Part shown: positions 38,054-49,527 of the stretch, piece after piece
Layout: each line of letters begins with the position of its first letter
How positions within the stretch are numbered: position 1 is the stretch's first letter
Assembly (NCBI GenBank): GCA_004026145.2
Contig: CP034977.1
Coordinates: forward strand, 4,200,984 to 4,264,983
DNA: 64,000 nt
Source: Takifugu bimaculatus
Lineage: Eukaryota; Chordata; Actinopteri; Tetraodontiformes; Tetraodontidae
Reading direction: 5' to 3'
Position numbers and translations under genes: made by a program
The notes under the pieces: model-generated
The model's input: the letters and a program-made list of their open reading frames with translations, nothing else
Told to the model about the DNA's origin: nothing
The model's database searches: none

Positions 38054-38596
38054 ATTACACCCCAGGCACGCTGATAACCCTAACCCTGGTTAACACTAAC
38101 CCTAACCCTGGCTAACCCTAACCCTGGTTAACCCTAACCCTCACTTAAAGACATTACACCCCAGGCACGCTGATAACCCTAACCCTGGTTAACCCTAACA
38201 CTAACCCTAACCCTGGTTAACCCTAACCCTGGTTAACCCTAACTTAAAGACATTACACCCCAGTCACGCTGATAACCCTAACCCTGGTTAACCCTAAACC
38301 TGGTTAACCCTAACCCTCACTTAAAGACATTACACCCCAGGCACGCTGATAACCCTAACCCTGGTTAACCCTAAACCTGGTTAACCCTAACCCTCACTTA
38401 AAGACATTACACCCCAGGCACGCTGATAACCCTAACCCTGGTTGACCCTAACACTAACCCTAACCCTGGTTAACCCTAACCCTCACTTAAAGACATTACA
38501 CCCCAGTCACGCTGATAACACTAACCCTGGTTAACCCCTAACCCTGGTTAACCCTAACCCTAACTTAAAGACATTACACCCCAGTCACGCTGATAA
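38054..38596. repeat. Minisatellite block of unit 9 (short form)
   Basis: It lacks the CCCGGTCACGC module, the same deletion as in unit 5, but without most of that unit's small indels. The deletion is therefore likely to be real. Confidence 0.93.
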
Positions 38597-39635
38597 GCCG
38601 CTTGAGTTTTTATGGCAAAAACGTGCCGAATATTGGCAACAATCATCCCGCTTTGGTCTATATTTCTTTCTTTTTTGTTTTCTTTAATATTAATAAGGAT
38701 ACAATGTTATGCAGAGGTGTACTTATAACAATTTCATAGACAAATGAGTGTGATTACACTGTCCAATGTTCCAGGTTTTTCCCTGAGGAATTTATATGAA
38801 TAAATGAATAATGTGATTGCTCATGTGACTTTAATTTTAGCAAGCAGTGAAGATGTAAAAAATGATTATAGACAGTTTTGAAATAAATGTTTACCTGCTG
38901 TTCTTTTCTGCTTGGTGATCTGCTAACCAACTGGGTTACTCTGTAGTAGCAAGACTGCACGATATTGAGTGGATAATACGTAAAGAAAATATGGCAACAA
39001 AGTGACATTCGGTATTATTGAATGGATTTGAAGTCCTGTGATTGCAACTCTAAGTTGAATTTAAACAATTTATTTAGTTATAGATGTATAACAATAACGG
39101 TGTGAATGTGTTGAGTTTAGGAACAATTGGCTGAAATATAAGTAGATATAATTTATTTTATTGTGTGGATCTCAATTATTTCTGTCCAGATATTTAATAC
39201 TTTTCTTTCAATTTTGCTGAGATAACTGATGAATATAAATCAGTTTCAGCTAAATAATCAGTTAATCATCTTTCCCCAGATATTTAGTAAATCTTAATTA
39301 CTTTTATTCAGATAACTAGTAAACATAAATCAATTTTCCTTGTGAAAGTGATTTGTGTTTGCTTAATATTTCCTGGGTATATAACTCATCATTTTGGCTA
39401 CTATTAATAAATCCAACACATTTTAACTATTGCATTCATTAACCTGCACTTGTTTTAGTTTAAATGTAGATAATTTACTCAATACTTTTTACTAAAAGTT
39501 GCAGTTATTAAAATCTACTCAATTATATTATGTGTCACTTTGTTGCCATAACTTTTTTAAGTAATCATTGGTCACAATTTTTAGAGTGTATTTAATGTTT
39601 TGTAATTACCCCTTTCAGATTTATCAACTTTCACC

Positions 39636-41741
39636 ATGTCCACCAAACCTACCCAAGAGGCTTACAAGCGTTTGGTCAAAGGCTTGACTCAGCTGGACTT
39701 CAAAGATTACTATGTTCCTAGTGAGCTGGCTCTGGTTGGTGATGCCTTCCCTTTGGCAATCAACAGCCAAGGCCAAGTCCTAATGGCTGCCTCCACCTAT
39801 GGCCTTGGAAGGATAGTGGTCCTGGGTCATGAGGCCTGCTTGTCCGAATTTCCCAGTCTGGTAGAGAATGCGGTGAATTGGCTTAGAGGAGATGGATCTG
39901 CCAACCTGTCTGTTGCAGTCCACCAAAATATTAAAGCGGCTGCTGACGAGCTCTGCCAATACAAGTTTACTGTGAAAGTTGTCGGGGGGTTTAGGAGTGA
40001 TCTGGGGGTTGGTGTTTATGTGACAGATGCCTACAGCGTAGCAGCAGATCAGAAATCCCTGGTGACATTCATGAAGTCCGGAGGAGGAATCTTGATTGGG
40101 GGGCAGGCCTGGCATTGGTCTTCTAAAAACCCTGGGGTGGAGCCGTTGCTTAATTTTGATGGGAACAAGGTGTCTGGAGTAGCAGGGATCTACTTTACTG
40201 AGAAATTCAGAAAAATGGAAACTCTGTCCATCTCCCCAGAGGTCCCATACTCCTTGGATGTCTCTGAAGTGAGTGTATCACACATCTGAAGCCTTTAATC
40301 AGAAAATCTCTCATTTTGCTGAAAAGTATCGCCTGCAGTTTTCCTTTTATCAGTGTCAATTCTTTTTTAAGATTTCTGTTGATCTAAACTGGTGGATATG
40401 CTCTCAACGTCTGTTGAATTTGATCTCGTACAGACCGGCCAGGGACTTCAACGATGACCTGAATTTCTTGCTCAAAGGGGTTAAAGAGCTTGATGTTGGT
40501 TCACCATCAACATTTTCTGAGATTCTTCCTCACGGCTCACTGGCCTTTCCCATTGGAACCACCGAGGACGGACGGCCATTTCTGGCAGGAGCCTACTATG
40601 GCCTGGGAAGAGTCCTCGTTATTTCTCACGAAGGATGTCTTAGCAATCAGGTACAGTTAATATTCGAAATTACATGAAATAATTATTAAGTTCTAGATAT
40701 TCACTTCAACACAATCATATTTTATTGGGAAATACCGTAAACATCAGTAGTCTTTTATATATTTGATGTGATTCTATTAATGTGATTTACAAACTGCTGC
40801 CTTCCTGCTTTTAATCAAAGAACCTGTCCACCTTCTGGAGCAACGCCATCCGCTGGCTGGATCAAGGCCGGAATGGAGTCGTAGGCGTTGTGGAAAAACG
40901 CGCAGTCCCTGGTTCTCAGCAAGTCAGGGTTTACGTGCGAGTACACAGACTTCCGAAAAGACCTGAGTGTTTATATGGGAATGGCATACAGTGATGCTCA
41001 TGCAAAGGAGATCCAAGACTTTGTTGCTGAGGGAGGAGGCCTAGTGATTGGTGGACATGCCTGGTACTGGTCATACGGCGGAGGAAATGTAATGACAGAA
41101 TTTCCAGGTATGACAATGCAAGTTCATTTTGGGAATCAAATTCACCACAATCCATAGGCTCAAACTTCTTTTGGGGAAACGTCTTTCCAGGAAACAAGAT
41201 CCTGAACAAAATGGGCCTGAGTCTTCTTGGCGATACAATTGATGGGGGCATTTACAAGGTCCCTGAATCCAGCCAAGCCATTGTGGACAACTACCATTTC
41301 CGCCACATGTTATCCCAGTTTGCTGGTCACGTCTTGGAGGAAAAGGCACTCAGCCAGAGCCAGACAGAGTCTTTTCAAAAGCTGAGCAGCCACTGCGCCA
41401 ACTTCTTGCAAATGAGAGCTTATGGCTGCTCGTCCTATATGCAGGTTTTGCTCACACTCTATGACCTCATTGTGAAGGCAGGCGTGCCGCAGGTAGGTCG
41501 CCGAGCTAAAGCAGCCCAACGATAGGCTGCCGTTCAGAACGGTGACTGTAGTCATTGTGGTTGTAGGTGTCTGAAAGCAACCCGGTGAAGAGTCCCAAAG
41601 ACCGCCTCCTTCTGTTCATGGGCTCAGAAATGTACAAGGCCTTCCCTGATCCTGATGTTCTCCTGCCCCACCTCATCAAGGACATCCCAACCTTACCAGT
41701 GGTCAACAGCCAGAGAATCAAGATTAATGTGGACACAGCAG
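39636..41741 (+). pseudogene. TCAF copy 10, truncated; frameshifts in exons 1 and 3
   Basis: Exons are 39636-40268, 40434-40650, 40821-41107, 41191-41492 and 41567-41741. Exon 1 has an extra T (CTCCTTGGATG, near 40255). Exon 3 has an extra T (CAGTCCCTGG, near 40909), so its 5' part would read out of frame. Exon 4 has LLTLYD for LLALYD. The unit is of the long class. Confidence 0.78.
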
Positions 41742-41746
41742 GTGAG

Positions 41747-42466
41747 ATTACACCCCAGGCACGCTGATAACCCTAACCCTGGTTAACCCTAACACTAACC
41801 CTAATCCTGGTTAACCCTAACCCTCACTTAAAGACATTACACCCCAGGCACGCTGATAACCCTAACCCTGGTTAACACTAACCCTAACCCTGGCTAACCC
41901 TAACCCTGGTTAACCCTAACCCTCACTTAAAGACATTACACCCCGGTCACGCTGATAACACTAACCCTGGTTAACCCTAACCCTCACTTAAAGACATTAC
42001 ACCCCAGGCACGCTGATAACCCTAACCCTGGTTAACCCTAACACTAACCCTAACCCTGGTTAACCCTAACCCTGGTTAACCCTAACTTAAAGACATTACA
42101 CCCCAGTCACGCTGATAACCCTAACCCTGGTTAACCCTAAACCTGGTTAACCCTAACCCTCACTTAAAGACATTACACCCCAGGCACGCTGATAACCCTA
42201 ACCCTGGTTAACCCTAAACCTGGTTAACCCTAACCCTCACTTAAAGACATTACACCCCAGGCACGCTGATAACCCTAACCCTGGTTGACCCTAACACTAA
42301 CCCTAACCCTGGTTAACCCTAACACTAACCCTAACCCTGGCTAACCCTAACCCTGGTTAACCCTAACCCTCACTTAAAGACATTACACCCCGGTCACGCT
42401 GATAACACTAACCCTGGTTAACCCTAACCCTAACTTAAAGACATTACACCCCAGTCACGCTGATAA
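41747..42466. repeat. Minisatellite block of unit 10 (long form)
   Basis: It has the CACTAACCCTAATCCTGG module as in units 2 and 6. The last modules are rearranged: an extra CTAACACTAACCC/GGCTAACCC section appears before the final AACTTAAAG module. Confidence 0.92.
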
Positions 42467-43506
42467 GCCGCTTGAGTTTTTATGGCAAAAACGTGCCGAA
42501 TATTGGCAACAATCATCCCGCTTTGGTCTATATTTCTTTCTTTTTTTGTTTTCTTTAATATTAATAAGGATACAATGTTATGCAGAGGTGTACTTATAAC
42601 AATTTCTTAGACAAATGAGTGTGATTACACTGTCCAATGTTCCAGGTTTTTCCCTGAGGAATTTATATGAATAAATGAATAATGTGATTGCTCATGTGAC
42701 TTTAATTTTAGCAAGCAGTGAAGATGTAAAAAATGATTATAGACAGTTTTGAAATAAATGTTTACCTGCTGTTCTTTTCTGCTTGGTGATCTGCTAACCA
42801 ACTGGGTTACTCTGTAGTAGCAAGACTGCACGATATTGAGTGGATAATACGTAAAGAAAATATGGCAACAAAGTGACATTCGGTATTATTGAATGGATTT
42901 GAAGTCCTGTGATTGCAACTCTAAGTTGAATTTAAACAATTTATTTAGTTATAGATGTATAACAATAACGGTGTGAATGTGTTGAGTTTAGGAACAATTG
43001 GCTGAAATATAAGTAGATATAATTTATTTTATTGTGTGGATCTCAATTATTTCTGTCCAGATATTTAATACTTTTCTTTCAATTTTGCTGAGATAACTGA
43101 TGAATATAAATCAGTTTCAGCTAAATAATCAGTTAATCATCTTTCCCCAGATATTTAGTAAATCTTAATTACTTTTATTCAGATAACTAGTAAACATAAA
43201 TCAATTTTCCTTGTGAAAGTGATTTGTGTTTGCTTAATATTTCCTGGGTATATAACTCATCATTTTGGCTACTATTAATAAATCCAACACATTTTAACTA
43301 TTGCATTCATTAACCTGCACTTGTTTTAGTTTAAATGTAGATAATTTACTCAATACTTTTTACTAAAAGTTGCAGTTATTAAAATCTACTCAATTATATT
43401 ATGTGTCACTTTGTTGCCATAACTTTTTTAAGTAATCATTGGTCACAATTTTTAGAGTGTATTTAATGTTTTGTAATTACCCCTTTCAGATTTATCAACT
43501 TTCACC

Positions 43507-46500
43507 ATGTCCACCAAACCTACCCAAGAGGCTTACAAGCGTTTGGTCAAAGGCTTGACTCAGCTGGACTTCAAAGATTACTATGTTCCTAGTGAGCTGG
43601 CTCTGGTTGGTGATGCCTTCCCTTTGGCAATCAACAGCCAAGGCCAAGTCCTAATGGCTGCCTCCACCTATGGCCTTGGAAGGATAGTGGTCCTGGGTCA
43701 TGAGGCCTGCTTGTCCGAATTTCCCAGTCTGGTAGAGAATGCGGTGAATTGGCTTAGAGGAGATGGATCTGCCAACCTGTCTGTTGCAGTCCACCAAAAT
43801 ATTAAAGCGGCTGCTGACGAGCTCTGCCAATACAAGTTTACTGTGAAAGTTGTCGGGGGGTTTAGGAGTGATCTGGGGGTTGGTGTTTATGTGACAGATG
43901 CCTACAGCGTAGCAGCAGATCAGAAATCCCTGGTGACATTCATGAAGTCCGGAGGAGGAATCTTGATTGGGGGGCAGGCCTGGCATTGGTCTGCTAAAAA
44001 CCCTGGGGTGGAGCCGTTGCTTAATTTTGATGGGAACAAGGTGTCTGGAGTAGCAGGGATCTACTTTACTGAGAAATTCAGTGAAATGGAAACTCTGTCC
44101 ATCTCCCCAGAGGTCCCATACTCCTGGATGTCTCTGAAGTGAGTGTATCACACATCTGAAGCCTTTAATCAGAAAATCTCTCATTTTGCTGAAAAGTATC
44201 GCCTGCAGTTTTCCTTTTATCAGTGTCAATTCTTTTTTAAGATTTCTGTTGATCTAAACTGGTGGATATGCTCTCAACGTCTGTTGAATTTGATCTCGTA
44301 CAGACCGGCCAGGGACTTCAACGATGACCTGAATTTCTTGCTCAAAGGGGTTAAAGAGCTTGATGTTGGTTCACCATCAACATTTTCTGAGATTCTTCCT
44401 CACGGCTCACTGGCCTTTCCCATTGGAACCACCGAGGACGGACGGCCATTTCTGGCAGGAGCCTACTATGGCCTGGGAAGAGTCCTCGTTATTTCTCACG
44501 AAGGATGTCTTAGCAATCAGGTACAGTTAATATTCGAAATTACATGAAATAATTATTAAGTTCTAGATATTCACTTCAACACAATCATATTTTATTGGGA
44601 AATACCGTAAACATCAGTAGTCTTTTATATATTTGATGTGATTCTATTAATGTGATTTACAAACTGCTGCCTTCCTGCTTTTAATCAAAGAACCTGTCCA
44701 CCTTCTGGAGCAACGCCATCCGCTGGCTGGATCAAGGCCGGAACGGAGTCGTAGGCGTTGTGGAAAAACGCGCAGTCCCGGTTCTCAGCAAGTCAGGGTT
44801 TACGTGCGAGTACACAGACTTCCGAAAAGACCTGAGTGTTTATATGGGAATGGCATACAGTGGTGCTCATGCAAAGGAGATCCAAGACTTTGTTGCTGAG
44901 GGAGGAGGCCTAGTGATTGGTGGACATGCCTGGTACTGGTCATACAGCGGAGGAAATGTAATGACAGAATTTCCAGGTATGACAATGCAAGTTCATTTTG
45001 GGAATCAAATTCACCACAATCCATAGGCTCAAACTTCTTTTGGGGAAACGTCTTTCCAGGAAACAAGATCCTGAACAAAATGGGCCTGAGTCTGCTTGGC
45101 GATACAATTGATGGGGGCATTTACAAGGTCCCTGAATCCAGCCAAGCCATTGTGGACAACTACCATTTCCGCCACATGTTATCCCAGTTTGCTGGTCACG
45201 TCTTGGAGGAAAAGGCACTCAGCCAGCACCAGACAGAGTCTTTTCAAAAGCTGAGCAGCCACTGCGCCAACTTCTTGCAAATGAGAGCTTATGGCTGCTC
45301 GTCCTATATGCAGGTTTTGCTCGCACTCTATGACATCATTGTGAAGGCAGGCGTGCCGCAGGTAGGTCGCCGAGCTAAAGCAGCCCAACGACAGGCTGCC
45401 GTTCAGAACGGTGACTGTAGTCATTGTGGTTGTAGGTGTCTGAAAGCAACCCGGTGAAGAGTCCCAAAGACCGCCTCCTTCTGTTCATGGGCTCAGAAAT
45501 GTACAAGGCCTTCCCTGATCCTGATGTTCTCCTGCCCCACCTCATCAAGGACATCCCAACCTTACCAGTGGTCAACAGCCAGAGAATCAAGATTAATGTG
45601 GACACAGCAGGTGAGACGATGGCGTTCCAGCACAACCGCTGCCCAGTACATTTGCTTTTCCATTGTAAATTGGAACCTGTGGTGCTGTTGTTATTTGTCT
45701 TAGGAGGCTTTGAGTGGATCAGCACCGGTCTCTACCTCTCACCTGGTATGAAGACAAATCTGACCCTACCAGCAGCAATTGTCAACAAGGGATGGAAGGT
45801 ACCAGACTGTTAAACTAGTCCAGCTGTGGCTGCGAGAAGACCACTAACCTTCATGTCTCCTTAGATCCAGATCGGCTGTCAAACAGACTATCTCAGTCAC
45901 CAGCAGCTGATTAGAGCCCAGTCTGTCCATTTAAGAGTTCCCATCACTTCAGAAAAGATGCAGGTGCAGAACCTGTGGGGCGGTCTCATCTACCTGTTGG
46001 CCCCATCCCAAACCAGAGTGACAGGGGTCGAGATGGTTGTCCAGCAGGCTGTGCTCGCACCATATTATAAATCTGGTGAGTCTGGGATTGCACTGAAGCT
46101 GTGAGATATTTCTGAGGTTCTACACAGGACGAACCCCCGTTTTTATGGTTATAATTCCCTTTTTAGGTGTGACCACAGCTGACGACTGGTCGCAGCGGCG
46201 TGCGGCTCCATCCCCCTGGGCAGAGTTGGAGTTTGACAACATCATCCTGACCGTGCCATCAAAAGCTGTCCGTGACCTTGAGCAGGTTGATGAGCTGGCA
46301 CAAGTCTGGAATAACATAATGAAGACCGTCGCTGAGCTCGCCGCAACACCGCTCAAATTTCCTCGCAAGGAACGCATCGTGATTGATGTGCAGATTTCTC
46401 ATGGTAAGCGTGTCAGGGTTCGATCGAACAGGAGCCAGTTAACGTAGATCATTTCCCACCACCCACACGGAAGCACAAAGTTCTTCATCCAAGGTCTGTT

Positions 46501-47248
46501 GGACAAACAGGGTGGATGCATGCTGGCTATCCCATCATGGGACAGACTTCCACCGCCTACCTCATCACCAACACCACGAAGATTGCTGGGGGCATGTGGG
46601 GTCCCATTTATGGACTGGGACACAACCAACGGAGGAGCTGCTGGGAATTCCCACCACACACCACTGAGTGTACTTGCAACCTGTGGTCAGTGTACGTGCA
46701 CGAGGAACTGCTGGGAATTAAGAGAACAGAGGTATCAGGCTGTTCTTGAGGTCTACTGGAATTTTCTGTTGTTCCGAGTGTTACTGTCTCATGCTGTGTG
46801 GTGCAGGCTCATTCAAACCTGACTTCAGAGAGGAGAAAAGCTCGGATGAAGAAATACGTTGCAGACGGCAGGAAGCTGAGCGACTGGAGTGTCTGGACAG
46901 CTCTGGAGACTTACCTGCAGGTGAGACACCTGCCTGATCTCCCTCCCCCTGATCATAAAGCATGAAGGTGAACAATGTGGCTTTTCTTCTCCTTCTCTCT
47001 TGTAGCTGCAGGAAAAGTTTGGCTGGGAAGCCTTCAAGAAGGTTTTTGCTGGCTACTATGAGATGAGCAACTTTCCTCACGACAACAAGGGAAAGATGAA
47101 CCTGTATGCTGAAACCTTCTCCCGTGTTGTGGGAATGAATCTGTCTGGATTCTTCAAGTCCTGGGCTTGGCCCATCGAGGAGATCACTGAGGAGGATCTC
47201 TCTCATTTGCCCCCCTGGACCGACCACCCCATGGCCCAGTACAACTGA
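43507..47248 (+). CDS. tcaf: TCAF copy 11, full-length TRPM8 channel-associated factor-like protein
   Basis: Eleven coding exons (43507-44138, 44304-44520, 44691-44976, 45060-45361, 45436-45610, 45704-45798, 45865-46075, 46167-46403, 46511-46731, 46807-46920, 47006-47248) join without a break into 2733 nt, 910 residues, a normal TCAF length. The N-terminal half has the duplicated YGLGR..GHE / GGG.IGG.AW.W modules. The C-terminal half (exons 7-11) is the peptidase-M60-like region, ending FKSWAWPIEEITEEDLSHLP. At about residues 752-756 the expected HExxH zinc motif reads YGLGH (46609-46623), so the zinc-binding first His and the catalytic Glu are both replaced. The following NQ and WEFPPHTTE…VYVHE context is kept. 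It is probably a non-enzymatic scaffold. Unlike units 1-10 it has normal intron 5 sequence, so it is the likely donor or terminal survivor of the amplification. Confidence 0.92.
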
Positions 47249-47703
47249 GGATCAGCCTCCTGGTGATCAATCAGCCTCCTGATGATCAGTCAGCCTCCTG
47301 ATGATCAACAGTGCAGAGCTTTGATCTTGTAACTTCTTTTAACCATTTAGCTTTTATGGGTTTGGGGTTGATCCTTGGGTTTTTCTGATATTCCGCCTCT
47401 TTGTTTGCTTCCTCCCCCAGTTGAGCAGCGGGTGTAAAAGGTCTCTGTTGCCTTAACTTAGTCACGGGAGACTTTTAATCTAATCCAGTTTTATGAACTC
47501 ATTTTGTTGGTTTTATTCCCTGGTTATGACAGATGAAGTCGGTTGGATCAGAGCCAAGTACGAAACCCCCAAAAAAAGCCCGAGGTTCTTCAACTTTTCA
47601 CCCTCAATTATGAGGACGAGAGGGGGGGTTTCAAAAGTGCAAAAGTTTTGATGATTTAATTGACATATAATCTAATTGAGATTTGTCAGCTCATCGTCTA
47701 ACC

Positions 47704-48182
47704 CAGGCATGGGCAAACTACGGCCCGGGGGCCACACGCGGCCCGTTAAACGTTTTAATCCGGCCCGCCAAAATTGAAAAATTAAATGAATAAACCTTGT
47801 TAATGTTAAATTTTCACTGCAATTCTGGTGTTTTCCCACTAGAAAAAAGACAGTCAGGAGGAGAGTGATGGTGATATCCTGAAGGATAACAGAACTTTCA
47901 GTGCTTTAAAATAGAAATGGTTATTAATTTTTTTTTAAAAGGCACATTTTATTCATTTGATTTTAAGTGTTTTAAGACTCATTCCAAAGTCAGATATTTT
48001 GTCTCTTCATTTTCATTTGAAATTAAAGCACATGTTTTCTCCATATCCCAAGATGTGTATTTTTTCTCCAATGAGGTGAGGTTACCAAAGCACTCCATCC
48101 ATCCATCTGCTCCTGGTCCGGCCCCTTTGTCAAATGTTAGAACCCATTGTGGCCCATGAATCAAAATGTTTGCCCACCCCTG
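47704..48182. mobile_element. Non-autonomous hAT element with intact target duplication
   Basis: The left end reads CAGGCATGGGCAAACTACGG and the inverted right end reads CAGGGGTGGGCAAACATTTT, sharing a terminal repeat of about 15 bp. The element is flanked on both sides by GTCTAACC (47696-47703 and 48183-48190), a perfect 8-bp duplication. At 479 bp with no transposase it must have been mobilised in trans. The subterminal CGGCCCGGGGGCCAC motif is typical of this hAT group. Confidence 0.9.
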
Positions 48183-48426
48183 GTCTAACCTCATAAAAAT
48201 TCTATCATAAAGTTGGGTTTTGCTTTCCCTGGTGGTGAGGACCTAGAAATAATGCAATAATAGGTGCTTATTAGGGTGATAATTATATTAGACAACACTT
48301 GTGCGGCTTCAGGGTGAAATATAATCTTTGGTGGATGTCTTAAATGTCTTAATCCCCATGTAGTCTGCTGCCTTACCTGATATCATTACAATCCTATTTG
48401 TCTTTTCTGTTAATCAAGACAAGGCT

Positions 48427-48432
48427 AATAAA
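48427..48432 (+). terminator. Possible poly(A) signal downstream of TCAF copy 11
   Basis: An AATAAA hexamer lies about 1.18 kb beyond the stop codon. It would require a long 3' UTR containing the hAT element. Another hexamer (near 47791) lies inside that element. Either could be used. Confidence 0.25.
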
Positions 48433-48573
48433 GAATTAATTAACTCCTTATCACTTTTTGAGTCATTTGTGCTTGATTGAGGGGAGTAATCTGAGCCTGC
48501 GTGGAGTCTGTTGCTCCCTTATTAGAATGATTTTATTAGAACCAGCGATGTAATTCTGCTTCATTTCAGGTGT

Positions 48574-48616
48574 GTTGTTGCTGTTGCTGTTGTTGTTGCT
48601 GCTGTTGTTGTTGTTG
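48574..48616. repeat. (TTG/CTG)n microsatellite
   Basis: About 14 trinucleotides, mostly TTG with interspersed CTG. Confidence 0.93.
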
Positions 48617-49527
48617 AGGGACTAACCTGGTGGTCATCACTGGTACTCGCCCAGTAGAACCACAGCGCCCTCTGGTGTCAGATAAATGTACGAAACTGGT
48701 CCGAAAAAACATCGGAACGAAAGTGAAACTGAGGCTGAAGAACGTCGTTAAAGTCTTTAGGTCAGGTTAGACGGTCCTTTGTGTTCCTGAGACACATTAG
48801 ACTCCTTATCAGGGTGGGAATATCAGTGGGTTTGGATCAGGATCAACTCCGACACAGAATCCGGAGAAACCGGTTTGTCGAGACAACCTTCAAAATACCT
48901 CCGTGAATAAAAGAATAGACGAGCTCATGTCAGCTTAACATTTAATTAAATCCAGCAGTGTTCCTTTGCTGGATCAACAGGATTCTGGGTGTGACCCGTG
49001 ATCTGTCAGGTGTGGACCAACAGGTATAGAGACACGTGATCTCCTGTCATTGGGTTTGTAAAGAGCAGAGTTCCTCCTCCTTTAGTTCCCATTTTGTCTC
49101 TTCCCTCCTGCCTCATGCTCACATTCTTGGACCTCCGTGCGACGTAAATATCACAGCAGGAAGTCAAGGTATTTAAATAAACGGGTGGAATTTTATTAAT
49201 TTGCTAGACGTCAGCACCTCTTGGGTACGTAGACTTCAGTGCTTTGTAATCTGATAAATTCTTGTTTTATAACGTGGATGTGCAGAGAAAAATGTCTCAT
49301 AAATTCAGATATGAGATCTAATAAGACCTGTTGTGTAGCCTAAAAATGTAGCCCTGATTTTATGTAAAATAGTTTTTATTGGTTTATTGCACAATTTGCC
49401 AGATTTTACTGGAGGTTTTTATTTGTCTGCCTTTAAATTCCGCTAATGTCTGCAGTTATATATCCTTCTTAGTATCATCATAGGTTGTTTTGTCATCCAC
49501 CTTTTCAGACCCTCCATCCATTTCATC

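Larger units (their letters stand above)
4775..42619 (+). repeat. Tandem array of ten truncated TCAF amplicon units
   Basis: Ten direct repeats start at 4775, 8544, 12417, 16186, 19956, 23637, 27524, 31294, 35058 and 38749. An eleventh (42620) contains the complete gene. Unit lengths are 3769, 3873, 3769, 3770, 3681, 3887, 3770, 3764, 3691 and 3871 bp. Each unit holds about 0.9 kb of AT-rich upstream sequence, TCAF coding exons 1-5, a minisatellite block, and about 150 bp from the 3' part of the nested hAT (3336-3487). The inner border reads …ATAGACAAATGA then GTGTGATTACAC, joining founder positions 3487 and 4775 with one added G. The outer border reads AGCAGGTGAG then ATTACACC, joining TCAF intron 5 to the minisatellite. 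Copies differ at only a few sites. Confidence 0.95.
47249..49527. other. Intergenic spacer between TCAF copies 11 and 12
   Basis: No coding region is recognised. It contains near-repeats of CAGCCTCCTGATGATCA just after the copy 11 stop, a short hAT element and a TTG/CTG microsatellite. The 3' part should hold the promoter and untranslated first exon of copy 12, but no clear signal was found. The copy 12 coding exon is preceded by an acceptor, CCTTTTCAG, ending at 49508. Confidence 0.6.

Noticed and set aside
41521..41525. In-frame stop after exon 4 of TCAF copy 10
   Set aside because: The changed base (CGATAG) lies beyond the CAG/GTAGGT donor, so it is intronic.
4775..42619. CRISPR-like array or bacterial-type repeat system
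   Set aside because: The repeats are kilobase gene units and minisatellites with vertebrate introns; there are no short repeats with unique spacers.
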